Shown: positions 45,916-53,348, counted from the stretch's first letter. The stretch: DNA of 64,000 nucleotides from Brevundimonas diminuta ATCC 11568 (GCF_000204035.1 NZ_GL883086.1:842034-906033), one strand, 5' to 3'. Notes: generated by a model not told the origin, from the letters alone. A program made the numbers and translations.

Positions 45916-46217
45916 CTATCCGCGCCCGCCTCGCGCTCGATGATGACCTTGGCCTCATCCAGGCCCGCCATGACGCGATTGTAGTCTTCATCGCCGATGT
46001 CGATCGCGGCCGGAACTATGTTCAGTACCTCTGACGCAGGACGGGCGCGCGCAAAGTCGGCCTCGCTCCATTCTGGATTCTCAGGATCGCCCAGCTCGGG
46101 CGCATCATCCGCCGCCAGTTCGGCCACGCGCTCATCGAACATGCGCGCGTCGGCCGCATCTTCTGCGGCCTCAGCCTCTTCCAGGCGGCGCGCGCGCGTC
46201 TCAGTCATCTGGACCAT
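45912..46217 (-). CDS. Small acidic protein with a BrnA-like motif
   Basis: 101-residue acidic protein: a charged helix (ARRLEEAEAAEDAADARMF), then DPENPEWSEADFARARPASEVL, a segment typical of BrnA-type antitoxins and some CopG-like proteins, and a C-terminal helix. The ATG at 46217 has GGAGGC 6 nt upstream, so the longer frame is rejected. No adjacent BrnT toxin is seen. Possibly an orphan antitoxin or regulator in the maintenance block. Confidence 0.6.
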   Translation of the reverse strand: MVQMTETRARRLEEAEAAEDAADARMFDERVAELAADDAPELGDPENPEWSEADFARARPASEVLNIVPAAIDIGDEDYNRVMAGLDEAKVIIEREAGADS

Positions 46218-46393
46218 GGTCTTGCCTCCGATCTGGCTTGCTGACGCTCTTACCAATACATGAAACGCCTGCGGCGTGTTTCCAGTCCGCCGCCCGCGCG
46301 AAAACCCCAACCCCTCGCCCTTCGCAGAGCCAGCGACGCTGACCACAGTCGCCGCCGTGGCCTCGCCACGCTGCGGCAGCCGGGCACGATAAA

Positions 46394-46413
46394 GGGCGCG
46401 CGAGAGCGCGCCC
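46394..46413 (-). terminator. Intrinsic terminator after the replication operon
   Basis: Perfect 8-bp stem GGGCGCGC/GCGCGCCC with a 4-nt loop; on the minus strand it is followed by TTTATC. It lies 130 nt downstream of the candidate replication gene. The remaining part of 46218-46543 holds a GCTGTC-GCT-GACAGC dyad at 46435-46449 and the operator-like dyad below. Confidence 0.55.
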
Positions 46414-46476
46414 GCCCCTCGGCTGACTGATCCCGCTGTCGCTGACAGCGCCTCAAACCTGAATCTTGATCATGTT

Positions 46477-46495
46477 GTCGCCCGACTAGGGCGAC
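46477..46495. promoter_or_regulatory. GTCGCCC-N5-GGGCGAC dyad, operator-like
   Basis: Perfect 7-bp arms with a 5-nt spacer, downstream (minus strand) of a TATACA -10-like sequence. It may control the 46217 gene. The arms are unrelated in sequence to the Ogr sites. Confidence 0.45.
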
Positions 46496-46543
46496 GCCGC
46501 ATACTTCACCTGTATAGAATTATGATCGCACTACCGTTCCTTC

Positions 46544-47245
46544 CTAGCTGCTAGAATCGGAACGACCGATGTGCGCGTATTTGGCCAACGTGGCGTAGTG
46601 AGGCGGTTCAGACTTCAGCCTCGGCGGGCGATTTTGCATGAGCGCCTTGGCTATCTCTTGGGCGTTGGCTTCAGCCCGCAAGCGGGCGGCCATCTCGGCC
46701 TGGCTCTCCTGCTTCTGCTTCCGGAGGCCCAGCACATACCGTCGCAGCGCCGCAGCCTTGGCCGGTCGCTTCAGCCGATAGATGTTCTTGTCCTGGACGC
46801 ACTTACGGTGACCTCTGGGCCCCCGCTCGTTCAGCACAATCTTTCGGCGCTGCTTCTCTAGGAACCCGGCCTCGATCAGCGCCTTCATCGCATTGACGAC
46901 GGTCTGGACCGAGCACTTCAGCATGGTCGCATAGCCCCGGATCGACATCTCCTTGAGGTAGCCGTTCATCCGGCGCGTCTCGCGGATCATGAACTCCAGC
47001 AGATCGCGGCCTCTGAAGCCGAGAGCGCCGTTGCGACTGCCCTGGATCCGCGTACGGTCGTCGTAGATCTTGGCCTCTTCCTCGAGCAGCCGCCCCTCCG
47101 CGAACGACCAGACCTTCTGATAGTCGCGCTCCCAACTGCCCCGCTCTGAAACCGGCTGGCTCTCTCGGCTGCTATGCCGCACCGGGTCGCCGCGTCGTTC
47201 GTTCTTGTAGCCGCTCCCTGGCTTCGGGACCGCCAGCGCGCTCAT
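46544..47245 (-). CDS. Winged-helix protein, candidate replication initiator
   Basis: 233-residue basic protein. A winged helix-turn-helix spans about residues 70-130 (GRDLLEFMIRETRRMN, SIRGYATMLKCSVQTVVNAM, KALIEAGFLEKQRRKI), followed by NIYRL, the pattern seen in small plasmid and phage Rep/O-like proteins of alphaproteobacteria. The start at 47245 overlaps the upstream gene (ATGA). It lies near a structured gene-free region with a DnaA box and next to par and hig genes. No HUH motif as in P2 gpA. Replication role is inference. Confidence 0.6.
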   Translation of the reverse strand: MSALAVPKPGSGYKNERRGDPVRHSSRESQPVSERGSWERDYQKVWSFAEGRLLEEEAKIYDDRTRIQGSRNGALGFRGRDLLEFMIRETRRMNGYLKEMSIRGYATMLKCSVQTVVNAMKALIEAGFLEKQRRKIVLNERGPRGHRKCVQDKNIYRLKRPAKAAALRRYVLGLRKQKQESQAEMAARLRAEANAQEIAKALMQNRPPRLKSEPPHYATLAKYAHIGRSDSSS

Positions 47246-47664
47246 GTCTGGTCCGTCCCGTGGATGACGGCGCGCAGCTCGGCCGTCTCCCGATCGACGC
47301 GCTGAAGCAGGCGCTCCGCCTCTCGCCGCTGCGACTCGGTCAGCGGGCCTTGATCGGCCGCCCGGCGCAGGAAACGCCACACGTCATTCCCGGCTTCATC
47401 GACGTCGGCCGCCTCCTGGACCAGGCAGGCGGTCTGCGGTTCGGCCTTCACCTGGCTGAACAGGAACGATGAATAGACCGGATTCCCGCAGCGGGTTTCC
47501 AGAGCGTCGATCACATCGGCGGGCATGAAGACGCCGGAGTCGAACTGGCGATAGGCGTAGAGCTGTGAGCGCTCAACGCGCGTAACAGGCGAGCAGCAGG
47601 CGTCGACGCCGCCATTGGCGTCGATAAGCGCCCGCGCCAGCAAGGTGTGCTGGGTCGCGTTCAT
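47242..47664 (-). CDS. Phage regulatory protein, CII/CP76-like
   Basis: 140-residue protein with an N-terminal HTH-like region (LLARALIDANGGVDACCSP, RVERSQLYAYRQF, MPADVIDALETRCGN) similar in layout to phage CII/CP76 regulators, and a C-terminal coiled helix (ESQRREAERLLQRVDRET). Operon partner of the candidate replication gene (4-nt overlap). A perfect dyad (47670-47690) lies directly upstream and may be its operator. Confidence 0.6.
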   Translation of the reverse strand: MNATQHTLLARALIDANGGVDACCSPVTRVERSQLYAYRQFDSGVFMPADVIDALETRCGNPVYSSFLFSQVKAEPQTACLVQEAADVDEAGNDVWRFLRRAADQGPLTESQRREAERLLQRVDRETAELRAVIHGTDQT

Positions 47665-47669
47665 GGGGT

Positions 47670-47690
47670 GGATTCGTCCTTTGCGAATCC
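47670..47690. promoter_or_regulatory. GGATTCG-N7-CGAATCC dyad before the replication operon
   Basis: Perfect 7-bp inverted repeat 5 nt upstream of the regulatory-gene start codon, suited to autoregulation or to an RNA hairpin masking the start. Confidence 0.5.
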
Positions 47691-48120
47691 GCCTGACGAA
47701 GCCGGTTGCAGGACGCAGACATGCATTCGCTCCGGCGGTTCAGGGCCGGGCGTTGGCAAAAGGCGTCCCGATGACCGTTCGTAAGGCGGCCATGGTTGGC
47801 TTGATTGAGGGCAAGGGGGCCGCGCGCGCCGCCGCTGGCGTCGTCGCTCCGCACCGCAGAATTCCGTCCCCGGCTTTGCTCGGGCGGGGCGCGATGACGC
47901 CTTCAGGCGAGGCTCACGCTAGGCTTGCCGATGTGGTTGGGGCGCATCCCGCGCTTGGCGCCCTCCCCGCGCTCGCGGTCCAGGGCGAGACGCGCCAAGA
48001 GCTGGCGCAGCAACAGGGACAACCGGCCCCGGGCGCAGAAGCGCACGACGGCGGACGGAGTCAGACTGTCAGCAGGAGTGGCGTACAGGGGGCTCAGAAC
48101 CAGGTCCCTGAGAATGAGAG

Positions 48121-48245
48121 CCCGTCGACGCGGCGTGTCAGCAAGGAGGAGCCGCCGCGCCGACGGGAAACACCGACGCAGATGCGGCGCGTCGGTGAAC
48201 TGGACAGGGGGCGTCCGCCCGGCCTGTGGATAATTGGGCGGACGC
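48121..48245. other. Candidate replication origin: three stem-loops and a DnaA box
   Basis: Within 47691-48334, where no supported gene is seen, three inverted repeats follow one another: CCCGTCG/CGACGGG (48121-48167, with an inner GCGGCG/CGCCGC), CACCGACGC/GCGTCGGTG (48171-48197) and GCGTCCGCCC/GGGCGGACGC (48211-48245). The last has a 15-nt loop containing TGTGGATAA (48225-48233), an exact DnaA box. Proximity to the candidate initiator and parA supports an origin or single-strand initiation site; untested. Confidence 0.5.
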
Positions 48246-48334
48246 GCGACGGCGCTGCTGGGGGCGGGATAGCCGCCGCGCGTCCTGGACTTCCGCCGCG
48301 CCGTGCAACGCGGGGAAGGGCCGAGAAGGGCGCG

Positions 48335-48541
48335 CTACTCATGCCGCGCCCCCTCGGATCGGTTGTCCTGGTCGTCGCTCGATATGAGCCTGACCAGGAA
48401 GATTGGACCGGCGTTAGCCAGGTCGGCCGCTTCTACGCCCAGCAAGTGAGCATGAGCATTCAGGCAGACGCCAAGCTTCAGGCACTCCTGATAGCCACAG
48501 TCGTCACAGTCTCGGCAGTTGCTGGATTCCCCCGGAGCCAT
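48335..48541 (-). CDS. Cysteine-rich small protein (uncertain)
   Basis: 68-residue ORF with five cysteines close together, CRDCDDCGYQECLKLGVC, suggesting a metal site. No good RBS is visible before the ATG at 48541, and the C-terminal part looks unstructured. It may be a real small phage protein or a chance frame in GC-rich DNA. Confidence 0.35.
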   Translation of the reverse strand: MAPGESSNCRDCDDCGYQECLKLGVCLNAHAHLLGVEAADLANAGPIFLVRLISSDDQDNRSEGARHE

Positions 48542-48663
48542 GGCTATGTCGCCATCGGGAAGTTGTTGACGGTCAGGCGCATCCCGCCGCTGCGACCAAG
48601 CTTGGCCGCAACAGCGGGCGCCTCTACCTTCGCTTCTGTCAAAAACCCGAAGGAGAGATTCGA

Positions 48664-48924
48664 TTGTCTGATACGTCCCGTCTCATCGAGCTTGAGACCA
48701 AACTCGCTCTGCTCGATGCCGAACATCGCGCCCTGCGCGACTTCACGATGGATCTCCTCAGCATCGTGGGCTTTCAACTTCCGGCTGGCGTCGGCCTGTT
48801 CCGAGCGGCCCTTCCTCAGATGGCGGCCAATCGGATGCCTGCGCCGGACAAAGATGACCCCTACGCCATCGCTCTGGCGCGACTTCTTGGCCAGCTGGAG
48901 AGCCTCATCACGCCGGTGGACTAG
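48664..48924 (+). CDS. Small helical phage protein
   Basis: 86-residue protein with two long helices (RLIELETKLALLDAEHRAL and DPYAIALARLLGQLESLI). TTG start at 48664 with AAGGAG 8 nt upstream. Function unknown; it lies beside the structured candidate-origin region. Confidence 0.65.
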   Translation: MSDTSRLIELETKLALLDAEHRALRDFTMDLLSIVGFQLPAGVGLFRAALPQMAANRMPAPDKDDPYAIALARLLGQLESLITPVD

Positions 48925-48928
48925 AGCT

Positions 48929-49234
48929 CTACGCATCGGCGCGGCCCTCGTTCTGCCAGGTCTCGACCTCGGCCGGATCGACTTCGAACGCCTTGGCCAC
49001 ATCGTCCACCGACCAGCCCGCAGAGAAGAGGTATTTGGCCGCGCGACCATTGACGGTCTCGGGCGTGTCATCGGCTTTGCGAGAAAGTTGTTCGGTCACG
49101 CGCTGCGCCAGCTGTTGCGGCGTTGGCACCTTCGTTTCGAGCTGGTTCAGCCGAGCGCGGACGCGGACGTTGATGCCGAACTGCAGGACGTTGCACACAC
49201 ACAGCGCGATGACGGCCATCTGGAGATAGCTCAC
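48929..49234 (-). CDS. Membrane-anchored small protein with HTH-like C-terminus
   Basis: 101-residue protein: one N-terminal transmembrane helix (YLQMAVIALCVCNVLQFG), a linker helix and a C-terminal segment SAGWSVDDVAKAFEVDPAEVETW that resembles a helix-turn-helix. GTG at 49234 follows a GGAGG RBS by 8 nt, so the longer frame is rejected. Unknown function. Confidence 0.6.
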   Translation of the reverse strand: MSYLQMAVIALCVCNVLQFGINVRVRARLNQLETKVPTPQQLAQRVTEQLSRKADDTPETVNGRAAKYLFSAGWSVDDVAKAFEVDPAEVETWQNEGRADA

Positions 49235-49346
49235 GGCCGCGCCTCCGGCTGGATGACGCGAACGTCGTTGAGGTCGGGGCGCAGCTTGGCCGTAGAGGCT
49301 GATGCCCCTACCGTGGTTGGGGAACAGCTCAACACGAGACACTCAC

Positions 49347-49877
49347 ATGATCGAGGGCTTGGCGGCCATGGCTGGGACGGTCGGCCGCGCATTGCTGGAC
49401 GAAACATGGCTGGGCCCGGTCGGTGGGCTGATCGGTATCGGGACGGCGACTTTCACCGTTCTGCGCGACCTGTGGGTCGGACGACAGGCCCGACTGGCTC
49501 GCCTTCAGGTGTCCCGCAGCTGGGACGGTGGCGGCCTTCTGGAAATCCGGTTCCAATTCGCAGCGCGGCGCAAACACGCCAACTACCTGCTTCTGGCGAC
49601 AGTGACGGAGCCCGAAGGAATCTATTTCGTCACGACGGATCTCTGCTCCAGCACCGTCTCCGGCCGAGGGTTTCCATTCGAAGTGCCGGGCACGATGACG
49701 GGCGCTACCGCCAGCACCTACTTTGCGGAAGAGGATGCGGACGGCGCAGCGACCTTGCTCCTGATGGGTATCGACCCGCACGAGGTCGTAAAAATACGAG
49801 CGACCATCTACGAAACAGGTCGCCGGTTCAGGGTGTTTCGCGACACCATCAGCATTGCGGCTCCGGCACGCCATTAA
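49347..49877 (+). CDS. Membrane-anchored protein, unknown function
   Basis: 176-residue protein with an N-terminal hydrophobic segment (about residues 20-42) and a beta-rich soluble domain (ANYLLLATVTEPEGIYF, ATLLLMGIDPHEVVKIRATIY). It lies next to the lysogeny switch, where P2-like phages often keep accessory genes. Not recognised. Confidence 0.55.
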   Translation: MIEGLAAMAGTVGRALLDETWLGPVGGLIGIGTATFTVLRDLWVGRQARLARLQVSRSWDGGGLLEIRFQFAARRKHANYLLLATVTEPEGIYFVTTDLCSSTVSGRGFPFEVPGTMTGATASTYFAEEDADGAATLLLMGIDPHEVVKIRATIYETGRRFRVFRDTISIAAPARH

Positions 49878-49956
49878 TCGCGCAGCCTCCATGCCTGAAT
49901 GATCAGCGCGAGGACTCCGCACACCGCCCCAAGGACAGCGAATGCTGTGCAAGCGC

Positions 49957-50163
49957 TCACGGCCGGTCCTCCAACAGGGCCTTGCCGAGAGCTGACGCCG
50001 GAACCCGACCTTTGCTCCAACTCTGGATGCGAAGAGCTACGTGCAGGGATGGGCGGCGCTCACCCAGACGTAGCCGGGTTAGGTACGGACGCGACACCCC
50101 GACTGCATCAGCGGCCTGCAGGTCGGTGAGCCCTTCCGCTCGCATGAATTCACCTAACGTCAC
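49957..50163 (-). CDS. Cro-like HTH regulator
   Basis: 68-residue DNA-binding protein: MRAEGLTDLQAADAVGVSR is a lambda-repressor-type helix-turn-helix. The GTG at 50163 gives the usual short N-terminus (VTLGEF); starting at the upstream ATG (50190) would put operator DNA inside the gene. Divergent from the CI-like gene across shared operators, so it is the probable Cro half of the switch. Confidence 0.7.
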   Translation of the reverse strand: MTLGEFMRAEGLTDLQAADAVGVSRPYLTRLRLGERRPSLHVALRIQSWSKGRVPASALGKALLEDRP

Positions 50164-50172
50164 GACCCGTGA

Positions 50173-50221
50173 TGTGCCTGACAGACACATTGCGAGTCAA
50201 ACGATTTGTGTCTGCACAGAC
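50173..50221. promoter_or_regulatory. Two operators in the CI/Cro-like divergent promoter
   Basis: Site A, GTGCCTG-A-CAGACAC (50174-50188), and site B, GTGTCTG-CA-CAGAC (50208-50221), are variants of the palindrome found perfectly at 50726-50740. They lie between the divergent regulators. Confidence 0.65.
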
Positions 50222-50256
50222 CTCCCGACGCCTCAGTCGCTCAGGGACAATGCTCC

Positions 50257-50580
50257 ATGAGCTCGGAGCCCAGACACCTCATCAGGAAATGGCGTGAACA
50301 CGCCAAACTGACCCAGGCGCAGATGGCGGACGCCATTGGCTATGAGCGCTCCTACTACTCGCGCGTCGAGAACGGAAAGCGTGGCTACGATCAAGCGATC
50401 CTGGAAAAACTGGCAGCAGAACACGGCTGCAGTCCTGCAGATTTACTCTCGCGCGATCCGGCTCTTACGTTAGATTTAAACTCGATCCTTAGGGATCTAT
50501 CCCCCGACGATCTGGTTCGGATAACCGAAATAGCTCGAGCGCTGCGCGACGTGGCGACACCCGAGACGCCAGTCACCTAA
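50257..50580 (+). CDS. XRE-family repressor (CI/C-like)
   Basis: 107-residue repressor with an N-terminal HTH (LTQAQMADAIGYERSYYSRVENGKR-type, residues about 17-42) and a helical C-terminal oligomerisation region. Lacks a peptidase domain, as in P2 C, so it is probably not cleaved in SOS. ATG at 50257. It likely binds GTGTCTG-N-CAGACAC sites at 50174, 50208 and 50726 to maintain lysogeny. Confidence 0.8.
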   Translation: MSSEPRHLIRKWREHAKLTQAQMADAIGYERSYYSRVENGKRGYDQAILEKLAAEHGCSPADLLSRDPALTLDLNSILRDLSPDDLVRITEIARALRDVATPETPVT

Positions 50581-50725
50581 GCTGCGACCCACAGACTAAA
50601 AGAACCCGCATTGGTGCCGTAGCGGCCTAACAGAACCCTCCCAAGCAGCTCCCGCCGATTCGACCGGAGCGAACTCCCTGAAATGCAAAAGTGCCACACA
50701 GGCACTTTTTGTCATTGCCAATCGC

Positions 50726-50740
50726 GTGTCTGTCAGACAC
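50726..50740 (+). promoter_or_regulatory. Perfect operator upstream of the early operon
   Basis: GTGTCTG-T-CAGACAC, a perfect 15-bp palindrome 28 nt before the first early gene. Same family as the two sites in the switch, so the repressor probably also silences the early operon. Confidence 0.7.
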
Positions 50741-50768
50741 ATTCGCTCCCACATTGAAGGGGGAGCGA

Positions 50769-50978
50769 ATGCCCGTATCCGAAACAAATACCCTGACGGA
50801 CTGGTCGATCCGTCGTTCAGGCGGCGGCCTGGTCGTCACCGGCAAGGACGCCCAGGGCCGACAGCGTAAGTTCACCAACGTCAGCATCGTCCACGGCGGG
50901 CGCACCGCCAGTTTCGGCGCGCGCCCCCTCCCCGGCTTCACCCTGGGCGACGGCGCGAAGTGGACGCTCGCCTCGTGA
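50769..50978 (+). CDS. Early gene, small protein
   Basis: 69-residue beta-rich protein (LVVTGKDAQGRQRKFTNV, IVHGGRTASFGARPLPG). RBS GGGGAG before the ATG at 50769. First gene behind the perfect operator and therefore likely the head of the early operon. Function unknown. Confidence 0.7.
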   Translation: MPVSETNTLTDWSIRRSGGGLVVTGKDAQGRQRKFTNVSIVHGGRTASFGARPLPGFTLGDGAKWTLAS

Positions 50979-51277
50979 GCCGCGCTGCCGCGAAAACGCT
51001 CGCCGAGCTGGCCGCGATCGCAGATCAGGTCGCCGAGGCCCTCAGGATCGCCGACGCGGCGATCGGGCACCACGCAAGGGCCGACTATTGGGAGCGGCGG
51101 AACCAGATCCACGCCGCCCTGATCACCGAACTGCAGGACCGCCTGCAGGCGCGCATCGATCCGCGACATGACGCCTGCCGCGTGCGCATCGGCGGCCTGG
51201 CCGCCAGCAGCACAACGGGCGTCGAGGGCGCCCTGCGCAACTGGATCGCGGCCGTCCGCCGAAAGGCCGCGGCATGA
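50975..51277 (+). CDS. Early gene, small helical protein
   Basis: 100-residue helical protein (TLAELAAIADQVAEALRIAD, ALITELQDRLQARID). The GTG at 50975 overlaps the previous stop (GTGA), which fixes the start. Function unknown; one of a run of coupled early genes. Confidence 0.65.
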   Translation: MSRAAAKTLAELAAIADQVAEALRIADAAIGHHARADYWERRNQIHAALITELQDRLQARIDPRHDACRVRIGGLAASSTTGVEGALRNWIAAVRRKAAA

Positions 51278-51459
51278 AGGTCTTCGAACTGATCAACGCC
51301 ATGGAGGCCCTGGCCTGTCCCCAGGCCGACGTCTTCTTCAGCGACGAGAGCGGCGGGCTCCGCGCGATCGGCGGGGGCCTGTTGGACACCGAACCCAGCG
51401 CTGGCTGGGTCGGCCTGATCCTGACGGAAGAACCCATCGTCACGGAAGGCGGGTTCTGA
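51274..51459 (+). CDS. Early gene, 61-residue protein
   Basis: Starts ATG at 51274 overlapping the previous stop and ends TGATG with the GapR-like gene. Sequence contains FELINAMEALACPQADVFF and a C-terminal ILTEEPIVTEGGF, resembling small phage proteins of unknown role. Confidence 0.65.
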   Translation: MKVFELINAMEALACPQADVFFSDESGGLRAIGGGLLDTEPSAGWVGLILTEEPIVTEGGF

Positions 51460-51740
51460 TGACCGATCGCCACCACCTGCCGAACGATCTTGACCCCGAC
51501 GCACTGACCGCCACCGCCCAGGGCCGCCTGCGCTCCCTGGTCGAGCGTATCGAGAACCTCGAGCGCGACAAGCAGGACCTCATGTCCGACATCAAGGAGG
51601 TCTTCGCCGAGGCCAAAGGCGAGGGCTACGACGTCAAGATCCTGCGCAAGGTCATCCGGATCCGGAAGCAGGACAAGGCGAAGCGCCAGGAAGAAGAGGC
51701 CATTCTGGACCTCTACCTCTCGGCGCTGGGGGAGGTCTGA
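51459..51740 (+). CDS. GapR-like nucleoid-associated protein (DUF2312)
   Basis: 93-residue DUF2312 protein. The signature LRSLVERIENLERDKQDLM, IKEVFAEAKGEGYDVKILRKVIRIRK matches GapR, the Caulobacter protein that clamps overtwisted AT-rich DNA ahead of replication forks and stimulates topoisomerases. The N-terminal leader (20 residues) is phage-specific. Coupled to neighbours by TGATG overlaps in the early operon, so the phage brings its own copy, perhaps to aid its replication. Confidence 0.93.
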   Translation: MTDRHHLPNDLDPDALTATAQGRLRSLVERIENLERDKQDLMSDIKEVFAEAKGEGYDVKILRKVIRIRKQDKAKRQEEEAILDLYLSALGEV

Positions 51741-52108
51741 TGTCCGTCCTCGACCACGCCACCGCCGCCCGCCTGGCCGACGCCGCGACCTTGCTTCTCG
51801 ACACCGCCCGCGAAGTCGTCACGGCGAGCCCGAACTACAGAGCCGGGACAGAGTCCACAAAGCAGGTGCTGGCGCTCGCCGTTCAGGCCGTCATCGCCGG
51901 AGATCACTTCCCTTCGTCCGGCCCCGTCCTTTCCGACCTGCCTGACGGCTACGTCGATCGATGGGAAGGCGCCGCCCGGGGCCTTGGCGCCGCCATCGGC
52001 AACTTGACCAACGAACGAGTCCGCACGCTGACGCTCCTCGCCGTCTGCGACGCCGTCGCGCTCGGCGCCGCCTTCTCGGCCGCTGCCACGAAGAGCGCCC
52101 GGCCGTGA
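51740..52108 (+). CDS. Early gene, 122-residue helical protein
   Basis: Mostly helical, Ala-rich (TAARLADAATLLLDTAREVV, VRTLTLLAVCDAVALGAAF). Starts at the last base of the GapR-like stop and ends in a GTGA overlap. Unknown function. Confidence 0.65.
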   Translation: MSVLDHATAARLADAATLLLDTAREVVTASPNYRAGTESTKQVLALAVQAVIAGDHFPSSGPVLSDLPDGYVDRWEGAARGLGAAIGNLTNERVRTLTLLAVCDAVALGAAFSAAATKSARP

Positions 52109-52389
52109 ACGCCGCCTTCGCCCCCATCCCTACCGAAGCCACGCCACCCTCACATGGAGCGCGTCTTGTGACCCATCACAACATCGCCCGAAGCGAAGCT
52201 TTCTCTACCCGCCCCGTCGTCCTGGTCCGCGAACTGCCCCGCCGCCCGCGACGCTTCTCGCCGCTGGCCCTCTATGTCGCCGCCCCGATCGCCGGCGTCG
52301 TTATCGGGCTGATCGACGCCGCCCTGAAGCAGCCGATCTGCGTGTCGATCGTCGTCCTCGCCTTTGTCGTCGCGTGGTTGCGCGGATGA
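52105..52389 (+). CDS. Early gene, two-helix membrane protein
   Basis: 94-residue protein with a 50-residue soluble N-terminus and two C-terminal transmembrane helices (LYVAAPIAGVVIGLID and CVSIVVLAFVVAWL). GTG start at 52105 overlaps the previous stop. Function unknown; possibly membrane-linked host modulation. Confidence 0.6.
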   Translation: MNAAFAPIPTEATPPSHGARLVTHHNIARSEAFSTRPVVLVRELPRRPRRFSPLALYVAAPIAGVVIGLIDAALKQPICVSIVVLAFVVAWLRG

Positions 52390-52478
52390 GGCCCAGCCGA
52401 CCCGTCCTGGCCCGCGCGCTTCTGCTGGCCCTCGTCGCCTACGCCCTCACCTACCTGATCGTCAGGGGACTGCCGTGA
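52386..52478 (+). CDS. 30-residue membrane peptide
   Basis: Tiny ORF (MRPSRPVLARALLLALVAY, ending VRGLP), one hydrophobic helix. ATG overlaps the previous stop (ATGA) and its stop overlaps the next GTG (GTGA), so it is embedded in the coupled chain. Coding status inferred from this. Confidence 0.5.
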   Translation: MRPSRPVLARALLLALVAYALTYLIVRGLP

Positions 52479-52873
52479 ATCCCGCCCGCACCATTGAACA
52501 GGCCATTGGCCAGCGCCTCCGCGCTGCGCGCCTGAAGGCCGGAAAGACCCAGGCCGAAGTGGCGGCCGCCTTGGACGTCAGCCACCAGGCCTATCAGAAG
52601 TATGAGGACGGCGACGTCCGCATCACCATCGGCGCCTTCGTCCGCGCCTGCGCCGAGCTGCAGACCGACCCCGCCGAGATCCTGCCGCGCCTCATGTCCG
52701 ATCGCGGACCGGCGCCCGACCCGTTCGCGGCCCTCGGGTCCTCGATCGGCGGCTACGAGCTGGCGGACTGCTACGCCCGCATGAGCGGCTTCCAGCGCCG
52801 ATCCTTCCTCACCATCGCCAAAGCCATCCTCGCCGCCAGCGCCGCGCCCACGGCCGCTCGCGCCACAGCCTGA
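52475..52873 (+). CDS. XRE-family HTH regulator in early operon
   Basis: 132-residue protein with a clear N-terminal XRE helix-turn-helix (RLRAARLKAGKTQAEVAAAL, VSHQAYQKYEDGDVRI) and a C-terminal helical segment. The GTG at 52475 is set by the GTGA overlap. Second Cro/CI-type regulator of the prophage; it probably tunes early or replication genes. Confidence 0.8.
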   Translation: MNPARTIEQAIGQRLRAARLKAGKTQAEVAAALDVSHQAYQKYEDGDVRITIGAFVRACAELQTDPAEILPRLMSDRGPAPDPFAALGSSIGGYELADCYARMSGFQRRSFLTIAKAILAASAAPTAARATA

Positions 52874-52883
52874 AGGTTTCCCC

Positions 52884-53348
52884 ATGACCAAGCCCCTCAA
52901 CAAGCGTCAGAACGCCAAGGCCGCCACCCGCAAGAAGGTGATCGACGGCGCCAAGGCGCTTTGGGCCGAACCCGGCTCCTACAAGGAAAAAGGCGGCGCC
53001 GGGATTCGCGAGATCGCCGCCCATATCAAGATGTCGACCGGCGCCGTCTTCGCCAATTTCGAGACGAAGGATGATCTGTGGCGCGCCGCCTTTGAATGCG
53101 AGCCGCCGATCGACAGCGTCCTGACCCGCGCCGCTCCCGAGCTGTTCCAGGCCCTGCAGGACCTGGTGGATATCCGACCCGAAGTCTCCAAGGGCGACGA
53201 CGCCTTCTCAGCGCAGACCTGGCGCATCGCCGAGGCCCTGCTCGAGCGCGTCAAGGACCAGCTCCTGGAGGAACAGCGCAAGGCCGAGACCAAGGCCTCC
53301 CAGGCGCTCGCCGCCACACCTGCAGCCGTCGAGCTCGCCGCCGCATGA
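52884..53348 (+). CDS. TetR-like HTH protein in early operon
   Basis: 154-residue protein whose first 65 residues are TetR-type (IREIAAHIKMSTGAVFANFE then TKDDLWRAAFE), followed by a short helical region without a normal-length ligand domain (TetR proteins usually have about 190 or more residues). It may be a phage-specialised DNA-binding protein rather than a ligand-responsive repressor. Confidence 0.75.
   Translation: MTKPLNKRQNAKAATRKKVIDGAKALWAEPGSYKEKGGAGIREIAAHIKMSTGAVFANFETKDDLWRAAFECEPPIDSVLTRAAPELFQALQDLVDIRPEVSKGDDAFSAQTWRIAEALLERVKDQLLEEQRKAETKASQALAATPAAVELAAA

Noticed and set aside
48094-48342. An 82-residue Arg/Ser-rich minus-strand ORF
   Set aside because: Composition is typical of antisense GC-rich DNA, it lacks an RBS and overlaps the perfect stem-loops of the candidate origin.
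47615-50260. A long open frame of about 880 codons on the plus strand
   Set aside because: It crosses several better supported genes on both strands, shows no recognisable domain and is typical of stop-poor GC-rich DNA.
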